Assembly: GCF_036016955.1 (NCBI RefSeq)
Contig: NZ_JAYWXI010000005.1
Location: 62,001-126,000, forward strand
DNA length: 64,000 nucleotides
Source: JAYWXI01 sp036016955
GTDB taxonomy: Bacteria > Bacteroidota > Bacteroidia > Flavobacteriales > Weeksellaceae
Direction of reading: 5' to 3'
Made by a program: the position numbers and the translations under genes. Positions 24,213-32,825 of the stretch are shown here, piece after piece. Each line of letters begins with the position of its first letter. The stretch's first letter is position 1. The notes beneath the pieces are model-generated. The model made no database searches, had not been told where the DNA came from, and was given only the letters and a program-made list of their open reading frames with translations.

Positions 24213-26486
24213 TTAGTTGTTCTTGGCTTCTTCAGCGATGAGATTCAATGCTGATCCGGCCTTAAACCATCCGATTTGCTGGTCGTTGTAAGTATGATTT
24301 GCAATGACGGTGTCTTTGCTTCCGTCGGCGTGGATAAATTCTAACGTGAGCGGTTTTCCTGGGGCGAACTGATCCAAATCCAAGAAGTTGATGGTGTCGT
24401 CTTCCTGAATTTTATCGTAGTCGGCTTTATCGGCAAACGTCAGTGCCAGCATCCCTTGTTTTTTCAGGTTGGTTTCGTGAATTCTTGCAAAGGATTTAAC
24501 CAGTACGGCTTTTACGCCTAAGTGTCTTGGTTCCATAGCGGCGTGCTCTCTGGAAGAACCTTCCCCGTAATTTTCGTCACCTACCACAATAGAAGGAACT
24601 CCAGCGGCTTTGTAGGCTCTTTGTACAGCAGGAACCTCTCCGTATTCTCCGGTCAATTGGTTTTTCACGAGGTTGGTTTCCATGTTGTAGGCGTTGACCG
24701 CACCGATGAGCATGTTGTTGGAAATATTGTCGAGATGACCTCTGTATTTCAACCATGGTCCAGCCATCGAGATGTGGTCTGTGGTGCATTTGCCGAAGGC
24801 TTTAATCAATACTTTTGCTCCTTCGATATTTTTACCGTCCCAAGGTTTGAAAGGCTCTAAAAGTTGAAGCCTGTCGGACTGAGGGTCGACCAAAACCTGT
24901 ACGGCAGAACCGTCTTCAGATGGAGCTTGATAACCGTTGTCGTCCACATCGAAACCTTTGGCTGGAAGTTCGGCGCCTTTAGGTTCGTCTAATTTAACTT
25001 GCTCTCCGGCTTCGTTGGTTAGCGTATCGGTAATCGGGTTGAAATCCAATCGTCCAGAGATGGCTACGGCAGCCACCATTTCGGGAGATGCCACGAAAGC
25101 GTGCGTGTTGGGGTTCCCGTCGGCTCTTTTAGCAAAATTTCGGTTGAATGAGTGGATGATGGAGTTTTTTTCTCCTTTTTCCGAACCTTCTCTATCCCAT
25201 TGGCCGATGCACGGTCCGCAAGCGTTGGTAAAGATTCTGGCATTTTCAAATTTTCGGAACGAATCCAAGAAGCCGTCTCTTTCAGCCGTGAATTTTACTT
25301 GCTCGGATCCAGGGTTGATTCCAAGAATGGCTTTGGGTTTAACTCCTTTGGCAACAGCATCTTCTACGATGGAAGCTGCTCTGGAGAGGTCTTCGTAAGA
25401 CGAGTTGGTGCAAGAACCAATCAGAGCCCATTCCACCTCCAAAGGCCATCCGTTGGCTTGCGCTTTTTCTCTAAATTCAGCGACAGGAGTGGCTAAATCC
25501 GGAGTGAAAGGCCCGTTAAGATGAGGAGTGAGTTCAGAAAGATTGATTTCGATAACCTGATCGAAATATTGTTCGGGATTAGCGTAAACTTCAGCATCAC
25601 CGGTGAGGTGTTCGGCTATTTTATCGGCTTCGTTTACAACTTCTTGTCTTCCGGTAGCGGCGAGGTATCTTCTCATGGCATCGTCGTAACCGAAAGTCGA
25701 CGTGGTGGCTCCGATTTCGGCCCCCATGTTACAGATGGTTCCTTTTCCTGTTGCGGATAAAGACTGGGCGCCTTCTCCGAAGTACTCAACGATGCATCCG
25801 GTTCCTCCTTTTACGGTAAGGATGCCGGCGACTTTCAGTATGACGTCTTTTGCCGAAGTCCATCCGTTCATTTTGCCGGTTAGTTTGATACCGATAAGTT
25901 TCGGCATTTTTAGCTCCCAAGGCATTCCGGCCATTACGTCAACCGCATCGGCACCACCTACGCCGATGGCAACCATTCCGAGTCCGCCGGCATTTACGGT
26001 ATGCGAGTCGGTTCCGATCATCATTCCCCCGGGGAAGGCGTAGTTTTCCAATACCACTTGGTGGATGATTCCGGCTCCGGGCTTCCAAAAGCCAATACCG
26101 TATTTGTCGCAGACGGAACTTAAGAAATTGAAAACTTCAGAGTTTTTATTGATTCCCTCCTGAAGGTCGGCTTCGGCGCCTACCCTGGCCTGAATCAGGT
26201 GGTCGGCATGAGCCGTGGAGGGCACTGCTACTTTCTTTTTGCCGGCTTGCATGAACTGAAGCAATGCCATTTGAGCCGTGGCGTCTTGCATGGCCACTCT
26301 GTCCGGAGCAAAATCCACATAGGAATTTCCTCTTTCGTAGGCTTGTGTAGCATTTCCTTCCCAAAGGTGGGCGTAAAGGATTTTTTCGGCAAGTGTTAGC
26401 GGTTTTCCTACGGCTTTTCTCGCTGCTGCGATTCTTTCCGGGTAGCGCGCGTACACTTTTTTGATCATATCAAGGTCAAAAATCAT
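24213..26486 (-). CDS. acn: Aconitate hydratase
   Basis: The product has 757 residues. It isomerises citrate and isocitrate in the TCA cycle in the cytoplasm. [4Fe-4S] cysteines appear as GSCTNSSYEDL and TNACGPCIGQW. Other family signatures are GTDSHTVNAGGLGM, GGTGCIVEYFG, GAEIGATTSTFGYD and, in the swivel domain, GDENYGEGSSREHAAMEPRHLG. Length and motifs match the mitochondrial-type aconitase found in Bacteroidota rather than AcnB. The window shows no other TCA gene nearby. A minus-strand -7 element lies 42-49 bases upstream of the ATG. Confidence 0.96.
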   Translation of the reverse strand: MIFDLDMIKKVYARYPERIAAARKAVGKPLTLAEKILYAHLWEGNATQAYERGNSYVDFAPDRVAMQDATAQMALLQFMQAGKKKVAVPSTAHADHLIQARVGAEADLQEGINKNSEVFNFLSSVCDKYGIGFWKPGAGIIHQVVLENYAFPGGMMIGTDSHTVNAGGLGMVAIGVGGADAVDVMAGMPWELKMPKLIGIKLTGKMNGWTSAKDVILKVAGILTVKGGTGCIVEYFGEGAQSLSATGKGTICNMGAEIGATTSTFGYDDAMRRYLAATGRQEVVNEADKIAEHLTGDAEVYANPEQYFDQVIEINLSELTPHLNGPFTPDLATPVAEFREKAQANGWPLEVEWALIGSCTNSSYEDLSRAASIVEDAVAKGVKPKAILGINPGSEQVKFTAERDGFLDSFRKFENARIFTNACGPCIGQWDREGSEKGEKNSIIHSFNRNFAKRADGNPNTHAFVASPEMVAAVAISGRLDFNPITDTLTNEAGEQVKLDEPKGAELPAKGFDVDDNGYQAPSEDGSAVQVLVDPQSDRLQLLEPFKPWDGKNIEGAKVLIKAFGKCTTDHISMAGPWLKYRGHLDNISNNMLIGAVNAYNMETNLVKNQLTGEYGEVPAVQRAYKAAGVPSIVVGDENYGEGSSREHAAMEPRHLGVKAVLVKSFARIHETNLKKQGMLALTFADKADYDKIQEDDTINFLDLDQFAPGKPLTLEFIHADGSKDTVIANHTYNDQQIGWFKAGSALNLIAEEAKNN

Positions 26487-26527
26487 GTCATTAAAAATTT
26501 TTGGATTGTTAATACCTAATAAAGTTT

Positions 26528-26535
26528 CAAAATTA
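26528..26535 (-). promoter_or_regulatory. Promoter -7 element (minus strand TAATTTTG) for aconitase
   Basis: It is a consensus match 42-49 bases upstream of the aconitase ATG at 26486. The rest of the gap up to the riboswitch at 26783 shows no gene. Confidence 0.5.
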
Positions 26536-26782
26536 CAAATAATTAAGGATTTTGAAAAGAGGTATAATTTAGATTTAGTATAAATAACAAGCTAAAACTC
26601 TTAGCGCTAAGTTTCTCGAAATAAACTCTTTTGAACTGTTTTTGAGAATGTTTCGTAAGGTGTATTGAGTATCTGTCCGTGGGATTGAATCCTTAGGTTG
26701 ACTAAATTGCTTAGGTAGAAAGGTGCAAAATAGGGGTTGTTTTTTTAAGGTAAAAAATTGTATTTTCGCGACCAGAATTTTA

Positions 26783-26859
26783 GGGGGTGCTGCTCTGGCG
26801 GCTGAGATTATACCCAATGAACCTGGAACAGGTAATGCTGTTTAGGGAGGTGAGACGGC
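26783..26859 (+). ncRNA. TPP riboswitch
   Basis: The segment carries the thi-box landmarks in order: GGGGGTGCTG, CTGAGA at 26802-26807, TATACCC, then GAACCTGGAACAGGTAATGCTG and closing AGGGAGGTGAG. It sits in the 5' leader of the TonB receptor gene at 26968. A -7-like TATTTTCG at 26761-26768 could drive it. Between aptamer and ATG there is about 110 bases without a clear terminator, so control of translation or a non-canonical expression platform is likely. Confidence 0.95.
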
Positions 26860-26967
26860 TTGATGCTGAAATTTTGCGTTTTTCGAATCTTTAGGCGTAG
26901 GTTAAGGCTCGACATAATCTGAAAGAACCCCTTTTATTCCGATAAATTTTAAAACAATTTATAAAGA

Positions 26968-29118
26968 ATGAAAGGATTTTTTATTTTGGGGCTTTGTGTA
27001 AGTCCGGCGGTGTGGTATGCGCAAGAACAGGCGCAGGATTCTGTAAAGGTGGAAACGATTGAAACGGTAAGTTTCGTTAAACGCCTTCCGGTGACTAAAG
27101 AAATCATTAATGTAGAACGGGATTTGAGGGTTAAGAATCTGGCTCAGGATCTTCCTATTTTGTTGAAAAACCAAATGTCGGTCGTATCGACTTCGGATGC
27201 AGGAAATGGTGTGGGGTATACGGGATGGCGGATTCGAGGTACGGGAGGTGCAGGGATTAACGTTATGCTCAACGGGGTGCCTTACAACGACAGCGAATCG
27301 TTCGGGACGTTTTTTGTCAATGTGTCGGATTTGGCTTCTTCGGCTTCCAATATCGTTATCCAGCGCGGCGTTGGATCTTCCACGAATGGGGTGGGGACTT
27401 TCGGAGCCAGCGTGAATGTGCTCACCAGAGATCCTGAAGATAAGGCGTATGCTTTGACGAACCAATCGTACGGTTCATTTAATACCCGCCGTCATGCCTT
27501 TGAACTGGGCTCGGGTAAATTATTCAATAACAAACTTTCCTTAATGGGGCGTTATTCGATGACGCAATCCGACGGCTATATCGATCGGGCATTTTCGGAT
27601 CTTAAATCCTATAATTTTACGGCTTTGTTTGAAGAGGGGCGTATGCGACTGCGGTTTATGGCTTTCGGAGGGAAGGAGAAGACGTATCAGGCTTGGAACG
27701 GAATTACTTGGGAAGATTTTTTGAAAAATCCGAAAACCAATTATTCTGGGGCGATTTATGGTGTGGATGGTAGCGTTACGGGGTATTACGATAACGAAAC
27801 GGACAATTACAGACAGAACCACTACCATTTGCTTTGGGAGCAGGCTTTTTCGGAGAATTGGAATTTGGCGACCACCGTGCATTATACCCGGGGGAAGGGG
27901 TATTATGAAAATTACCGTCAGAACGATCGTTTGAACCGTTACCAGTTGGAGGCTTTTGAGTTTGGAGGCGCTACGGTTTCCCGTGCGGATTTGATTCGTT
28001 ACAAATGGTTGGATAACCATTTTTATGGTGTGATTTCTAACCTTTATGGCAAAACGGGCGATTTGGAGCTTAATTTTGGGTTGGCTACCAATCAGTATTT
28101 GGGGGATCATTTTGGGGAGGTGACTTCTGTTCGGGATTACGGGGTTAATATTCCGAATAAACACCGCTATTACCTTAATCGCTCTTTGAAAAACGAAATG
28201 GCTTGGTATGGTAAGGCTTTGTATCGTTTGGGGCGTTTTGATATGTTTGCGGATGTGCAGTTTAGGGGCATAGGCTATCATACGGAGATTAAGAATAATC
28301 CTTCGGAGGGAGCTGATATTGATCGTAATTGGTTGTTTTTCAATCCGAAAGCGGGAGTTAATTTCCGTTTGCCACAGGGGAAGGTATATTTATCGTATGC
28401 CCATGCGCATCGTGAGCCTAACCGAGGCGATTTGATTGCGAATCTGAAGACCGAGGCGGAGAAGCTCCACGATGTCGAATTGGGCGTTGAAAAGCAGGTG
28501 GGGCGTTGGCTGACGTTTAGCACTAACGGTTATTTGATGTACTACGAAAACCAGTTGGTTTTAACGGGGAAGATCAATGATGTGGGAGCGATGATTCGGG
28601 AGAATTCCGGAGAGTCTTACCGGTTGGGATTGGAAACGGCTGTATCGGCAAAAGTTGCTCGTAACCTTACACTTTCGGGGAATATGACCTTGAGCCAAAA
28701 CCGAAACAAAAATTACAAGACGGAGGATTCTTATACAGATGCTTCGGGAGCGACGGTGCTGGTGGCGAAAAACCATGGTGATACGGCGATTTCGTACTCG
28801 CCTAACTTTATAAGTTCGGTTTCGGTGGCTTACCGTCCTTTGGAGAAACTGGATGTGACCTTAACCAATCAGTATGTTGGTCGCCAATACCTTGACAATA
28901 CCCAAAATGATCAGTTGAAATTACCGGGTTATAATGTGCTGGATGCCTTGGTGGGCTATCGCATGGAGTTTAATCGTTATGATTTGGGGATTAACTTGAT
29001 GGTCAATAATATCTTGAATCGTAAGTACGCCAATAACGGTTATGTTTATGACGGGGTGATTGTTTACCCTCAGGCGGGAACTAATTATATGCTGGGGATG
29101 ACTTTGAAGTTCAGGTAG
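26968..29118 (+). CDS. TonB-dependent receptor under TPP riboswitch control, probable thiamine importer
   Basis: The product has 716 residues. A signal peptide ends near YAQEQ. The plug (about 30-150) has LPVTKEIINVERDLRVKNLAQDLPILLKN... and TGWRIRGTGGAGINVMLNGVPYND, GVGSSTNGVGTFGASVNVLTRDP. A beta barrel follows to the end (GMTLKFR). TonB receptors import scarce ligands across the outer membrane. The TPP riboswitch in the leader indicates repression when thiamine pyrophosphate is plentiful, which makes thiamine or a thiamine precursor the likely ligand; thiamine-regulated TonB receptors are known in Bacteroidota. The ligand remains inferred. Confidence 0.9.
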   Translation: MKGFFILGLCVSPAVWYAQEQAQDSVKVETIETVSFVKRLPVTKEIINVERDLRVKNLAQDLPILLKNQMSVVSTSDAGNGVGYTGWRIRGTGGAGINVMLNGVPYNDSESFGTFFVNVSDLASSASNIVIQRGVGSSTNGVGTFGASVNVLTRDPEDKAYALTNQSYGSFNTRRHAFELGSGKLFNNKLSLMGRYSMTQSDGYIDRAFSDLKSYNFTALFEEGRMRLRFMAFGGKEKTYQAWNGITWEDFLKNPKTNYSGAIYGVDGSVTGYYDNETDNYRQNHYHLLWEQAFSENWNLATTVHYTRGKGYYENYRQNDRLNRYQLEAFEFGGATVSRADLIRYKWLDNHFYGVISNLYGKTGDLELNFGLATNQYLGDHFGEVTSVRDYGVNIPNKHRYYLNRSLKNEMAWYGKALYRLGRFDMFADVQFRGIGYHTEIKNNPSEGADIDRNWLFFNPKAGVNFRLPQGKVYLSYAHAHREPNRGDLIANLKTEAEKLHDVELGVEKQVGRWLTFSTNGYLMYYENQLVLTGKINDVGAMIRENSGESYRLGLETAVSAKVARNLTLSGNMTLSQNRNKNYKTEDSYTDASGATVLVAKNHGDTAISYSPNFISSVSVAYRPLEKLDVTLTNQYVGRQYLDNTQNDQLKLPGYNVLDALVGYRMEFNRYDLGINLMVNNILNRKYANNGYVYDGVIVYPQAGTNYMLGMTLKFR

Positions 29119-29142
29119 TTTTACTTTTGGATAGGTTGGTTT

Positions 29143-29175
29143 AAGGGAGTGAACAAAAAATCACTCCCTTTTTTG
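29143..29175 (+). terminator. Terminator after the thiamine TonB receptor
   Basis: AAGGGAGTGA pairs with TCACTCCCTT around ACAAAAAA and is followed by TTTT. Confidence 0.85.
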
Positions 29176-29274
29176 GTTTTAAAAAGAGGTTCGGTATGGA
29201 CGCTTTGGTTTGGGCTTTGGTTTTTTACGGTGGAAAAATACTAGATGGCGGACGGGCGGTTTACCAAAAAAGAC

Positions 29275-29282
29275 TAAATTTG
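29275..29282 (+). promoter_or_regulatory. Promoter -7 element TAAATTTG before the HU-domain gene
   Basis: It is a consensus match only 9 bases before the ATG at 29291. It excludes a start at 29210 and predicts a very short or absent leader. Confidence 0.6.
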
Positions 29283-29290
29283 CGTTTAAT

Positions 29291-29965
29291 ATGGATATCG
29301 TAATCATTATCGCATCTTTTTTAAGGCGTTATGGGCGGGCGGAGGTGCCTTCGTTTGGCGTTTTTTATTTGGGGAAAGGGCAGGCAAAGTTGGATCAATC
29401 GACTGGTCATCTTCTTCCTCCGGCGCGAGAGGTTCGTTTTGAAGAGGGAGATTTGGAGGGAGGAAATCTTTTGGCGGATCATGTTGCTGAGAAGCAAGGG
29501 GTTTCCCGAGGGCAAGCTTTGACGCTAATTTCTGAGGTGGTGACTTTTTGGAAGGCGAATATGGCGGAGAAACGCTCTTTTTCGCTGGAGGGTTTGGGGA
29601 AATTTGTTTTTTTGGAAGAACGCTTGCGGTTTGAAGGGGAGAGAGTACAGGACGAGACCCCTGATTTCTATGGTTTGGAGGAAATTAATCTTCATCAGCT
29701 TAAACGAAAAACGTCTCCGAAATCCACCGAATATCAAATTAAAAATGCTTTGTTGTGGGCTTTTTTATTGATTTTGCCTTTGGGGGGATTTTTGATTTTG
29801 GCTTTTACCCAAAGGGAGATGCTTTTTGGGAAGTTGTCTTTTCCGGATAGGGGGGATGAAGTGCCGATTCACCGAGAGCAAGCCCAAAAAGATTCCTTAA
29901 AAAGAGATTCTACGGAGGCCTTTCGTTTAGGAGACTCATTGCAGGTTAAGGATAGCCTGCGTTAA
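29291..29965 (+). CDS. CCDC81-like HU domain membrane protein
   Basis: The product has 224 residues. An in-frame ATG at 29210 lies before the promoter, so 29291 is used. Residues about 1-110 contain two HU-like halves: IIIASFLRRYGRAEVPSFGVFYL with a following beta arm, then GVSRGQALTLISEVVTFWKANMAEKRSFSLEGLGKFVF. This is the pattern of the prokaryotic CCDC81-type HU domains of Bacteroidota. One membrane helix at about 157-177 (LLWAFLLILPLGGFLILAF) precedes a short charged tail. These proteins often carry a SPOR domain after the helix; here that is absent. The role may be envelope-nucleoid or division related, unproven. Confidence 0.72.
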   Translation: MDIVIIIASFLRRYGRAEVPSFGVFYLGKGQAKLDQSTGHLLPPAREVRFEEGDLEGGNLLADHVAEKQGVSRGQALTLISEVVTFWKANMAEKRSFSLEGLGKFVFLEERLRFEGERVQDETPDFYGLEEINLHQLKRKTSPKSTEYQIKNALLWAFLLILPLGGFLILAFTQREMLFGKLSFPDRGDEVPIHREQAQKDSLKRDSTEAFRLGDSLQVKDSLR

Positions 29966-29994
29966 TCGGATAATTTAAAATACAATATATTTTC

Positions 29995-30510
29995 ATGTCT
30001 AAGATCAAAAAAGCATCAGAATCACTTACGGTGATGACTAATATCGTATTACCTAACGAGACCAACTCGCTTCGAAATTTGTTCGGCGGTGAGCTTTTGG
30101 CGAGGATGGACCGTTGCGCTTCGATTTCGGCGACGCGTCATTGCAAGCGTCGGGTGGTTACGGCGTCGGTTAATCATGTGTCGTTTAATTACCCTATTCC
30201 GGAAGGGGGGATTGTGATTTTAGAGTCGAAAGTTTCGCGTGCGTTTTCTACTTCGATGGAGGTTTATGTAGATGTTTGGTTGGATGATCCTATTGCGGGG
30301 AAAAAGATTCATACCAACGAGGGGATTTATACTTTCGTGGCGGTGGATGAATTCAACAAGCCGGTGCCGATTCCTCAGATGGAGCCGGAGACCGAGTTGG
30401 AACAGCAACGGTACGATGCGGCTTTGCGGCGTAAGGAGTTGTCTCTGATTCTTTCAGGACGGATGAAGGCGGCCGACTCGGTGGAGCTGAAAAAACTCTT
30501 CCAGTCTTAA
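29995..30510 (+). CDS. Acyl-CoA thioesterase, hotdog fold
   Basis: The product has 171 residues. The YciA/ACOT7-like hotdog signature is present: MTNIVLPNETNSLRNLFGGELLARMD, then ASISATRHCKRRVVTASVNHVSF with the conserved Asn-Asn...Gly-Gly and Asp residues. It hydrolyses acyl-CoA thioesters to free acid and CoA in the cytoplasm. The C-terminal 40 residues are a helical extension. It starts 29 bases after the HU-domain gene and is followed 29 bases later by the dehydrogenase gene. Confidence 0.9.
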   Translation: MSKIKKASESLTVMTNIVLPNETNSLRNLFGGELLARMDRCASISATRHCKRRVVTASVNHVSFNYPIPEGGIVILESKVSRAFSTSMEVYVDVWLDDPIAGKKIHTNEGIYTFVAVDEFNKPVPIPQMEPETELEQQRYDAALRRKELSLILSGRMKAADSVELKKLFQS

Positions 30511-30539
30511 TTCTGGAAATCATTAAATTTTTTCGGCGA

Positions 30540-31475
30540 ATGAAGATTTTGCAGTTGGATCATAATCACCCTTTGATTTCGGCACAGCTTTCGGCTCGTG
30601 GTTTTGTGGTGGAGGAGGATCATACGTCTTGTTACGATGAGGTTTTGTCCAAGATTAAGAACTACGAGGGGGTTATTCTCCGTAGCCGGATTCCGATTGA
30701 TGCTCGTTTTTTGGATCAGGCGTCGCATCTTAAATTCATTGCGAGAGTCGGTGCGGGGATGGAGAATATCGATGTGGCAAAGGCTGAGACTTTGGGGATA
30801 GCGCTCATTAATTCTCCGGAGGGCAATCGGGATGCGGTGGCCGAACAGGTTTTGGGCTCTTTGCTTGTTTTGATGAACCGTCTTTTCATTGCGTCCGAGG
30901 AGGTGAAGCGTGGCATTTGGAAGAGAGAGGAGAATCGCGGGGACGAATTGCTCGGCAAAACAGTGGGGCTTATCGGTTATGGGCATATGGGGAAGGCTAC
31001 GGCCAAGAGGCTTTCGGGATTCGGGGTTCGGGTGATTTTTCATGATATTCTTTCGGGTTTGTCCGATGCTTATGCTACGCAGGTTCCTTTGGAGGTGTTG
31101 CAGGCTGAGGCGGATGTGGTTTCGCTTCATGTACCTTTGACGGAAAAGACACATTACATGGTGGACGAGGCGTTTATTGCCAAGATGCGTAAACCGTTTT
31201 ATTTGGTGAATACGGCACGGGGGAAAAATGTTAAAACGAAAGATTTAGTTAAAGCCATTGAGGCGGGGCAAATTAAAGGGGCTGCACTGGATGTCTTGGA
31301 GTTTGAGAAATCTTCTTTCGAACATTTGGAAGCAGGTCAGGAAGAGTTGCACTATCTTTTACAGTCGGATAAAGTTTTAGTGACACCGCATATTGCTGGC
31401 TGGACGCATCAGAGCAAAGAAAAATTGGCTCAGGTGATTGTCGATAAGATTTTAGATCGGTTTTCGGGCGTGTAG
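30540..31475 (+). CDS. D-isomer 2-hydroxyacid dehydrogenase (SerA-like)
   Basis: The product has 311 residues. The Rossmann motif GLIGYGHMGKATAKRL is followed by the substrate-side DVVSLHVPLTEKTHYMV, NTARGKNVKTKDLV (active-site Arg), GAALDVLEFE (Glu) and LVTPHIAGWT (catalytic His). It oxidises or reduces a 2-hydroxy/2-keto acid with NAD(H). The arrangement fits phosphoglycerate dehydrogenase-like enzymes, but there is no regulatory domain and no serC or serB neighbour, so the substrate is open. Confidence 0.9.
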   Translation: MKILQLDHNHPLISAQLSARGFVVEEDHTSCYDEVLSKIKNYEGVILRSRIPIDARFLDQASHLKFIARVGAGMENIDVAKAETLGIALINSPEGNRDAVAEQVLGSLLVLMNRLFIASEEVKRGIWKREENRGDELLGKTVGLIGYGHMGKATAKRLSGFGVRVIFHDILSGLSDAYATQVPLEVLQAEADVVSLHVPLTEKTHYMVDEAFIAKMRKPFYLVNTARGKNVKTKDLVKAIEAGQIKGAALDVLEFEKSSFEHLEAGQEELHYLLQSDKVLVTPHIAGWTHQSKEKLAQVIVDKILDRFSGV

Positions 31476-31553
31476 GTTATAATTTTATTTTTTTTGAATT
31501 TCTCAAAATCCCTTAAATTGCAACCTTTAATCAAAGTGGATTTTTGTTGGCTA

Positions 31554-32795
31554 ATGAAAAAGATACTCAGAGGCATTTTTTGTTTAGGGATTATTTGGTC
31601 TTTTTGGCATTGCGCCAAAAAAGAAGGGACGGCGGAAGGGGAAGCGGCCACTAATCTTCCCAACTTCGGGCGGGTTGTTTTGGACGAGCCGGTGCTTCGC
31701 AAGCAGGAGGATTCATTGACGATGGCTCTGGCGGAATATTACCAACGGGTTTGGAGTGACGGCGATTTGTGGGGCGGGCTATTGGTGGCGAAAGGCGACG
31801 AGATCGTGTATGAAAACTACCGTGGATTTGCTCAGGAAGGCCAGACGCAACCGATTGATGGAAATACGCCCTTGCATGTTGCTTCGGTCAGCAAGACGAT
31901 AACGGCCATGATGGTTTTGAAGTTGGCGGAAGCCGGAATGTTGGGTTTGGACGATCCTTTGACCCGTTTTTTTCCGAAGTTTCCTTATCCGGGAATCACG
32001 GTGAAAATGCTTTTGAATCATCGAAGCGGGCTTCCTAAGTACGAGCATTTTATTGACCATATTGAGGCCAAGGAGCCTGTGTTGTCTCAAAAATTTATTC
32101 ACAACTCGGAGGTGCTCGATCTTTTGATTCGGTATAAACCCGAGGCGGCTCGGAATCCTGACACTGGATTTATGTATTGCAATACCAATTATGCTCTTTT
32201 GGCTTTGATTGTTGAGAAGGTAACGGGGGTTGATTTTCCTGAAGCGGCGCGGCAAATGGTCTTCCGCCCTCTGAAAATGAACCATACTTATGTCTTTCAG
32301 GCTAAAGATACGCTGCGGGCTTCAAAATCGTTTTACAGCAAAGGACCTCGGGTTTATCCTTATGATCGGTTGGATTTAATCTATGGGGACAAAAACGTTT
32401 ATACTACCCCGAGGGATTTGTACCGTTTTTCACGTGCGATGTATACTGAGGGATTTTTAAAGGAGGATTTGATGGCTCAGGTTTTTGTGCCTTACAGCAA
32501 TGAAAAGGCCGGCGTGAATAATTACGGTTTGGGATTTAGGATGAAAATTTTTGAGGATGGGCGGCGCCTAACGTATCATAATGGGTGGTGGCACGGGAGT
32601 AATTCGGTGTTTGCTCATTTGCAGGATTCTAAGGTAACGATTGTGGCGATTGGGAATAAATATTCTCAGCGGGTTTATTCGGCGCTTGCGCTTTCGGCTT
32701 TGTTCGAGCCTTTTCCTTATGAGATGGCGAAGTTTCGTCAGGTAATGGGCGATACGCTTCCGTCGGCGGAGGAAGCAGGGGATGGTAGCGAATAA
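31554..32795 (+). CDS. Class C beta-lactamase-related serine hydrolase, lipoprotein
   Basis: The product has 413 residues. An in-frame start at 31494 would prefix the signal sequence, so the ATG at 31554 is used: MKKILRGIFCLGIIWSFWHC is a lipoprotein-like signal. The catalytic motifs are SVSK (in HVASVSKTITAMMVLK), YCNTNY and the HNGWWHG triad. The fold is that of AmpC/DD-peptidase/esterase enzymes. It probably acts in the periplasm. Substrate is unknown; resistance activity cannot be inferred. Confidence 0.87.
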   Translation: MKKILRGIFCLGIIWSFWHCAKKEGTAEGEAATNLPNFGRVVLDEPVLRKQEDSLTMALAEYYQRVWSDGDLWGGLLVAKGDEIVYENYRGFAQEGQTQPIDGNTPLHVASVSKTITAMMVLKLAEAGMLGLDDPLTRFFPKFPYPGITVKMLLNHRSGLPKYEHFIDHIEAKEPVLSQKFIHNSEVLDLLIRYKPEAARNPDTGFMYCNTNYALLALIVEKVTGVDFPEAARQMVFRPLKMNHTYVFQAKDTLRASKSFYSKGPRVYPYDRLDLIYGDKNVYTTPRDLYRFSRAMYTEGFLKEDLMAQVFVPYSNEKAGVNNYGLGFRMKIFEDGRRLTYHNGWWHGSNSVFAHLQDSKVTIVAIGNKYSQRVYSALALSALFEPFPYEMAKFRQVMGDTLPSAEEAGDGSE

Positions 32796-32803
32796 TATTT
32801 CCC

Positions 32804-32811
32804 TAAATTTG
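32804..32811 (+). promoter_or_regulatory. Promoter -7 element TAAATTTG before the Ig-like lipoprotein
   Basis: It is a consensus match 15-22 bases before the ATG at 32826, in the 30-base gap after the serine hydrolase. Confidence 0.55.
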
Positions 32812-32825
32812 TACAAAATCTTTTG

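Noticed and set aside
26575..26817. Minus-strand 80-codon frame between aconitase and the riboswitch
   Set aside because: It overlaps the TPP riboswitch and has no homology-like features or promoter.
31554..32795. Beta-lactamase resistance gene
   Set aside because: SxxK, YxN and HxG motifs fit the broad serine hydrolase family; nothing shows antibiotic hydrolysis.
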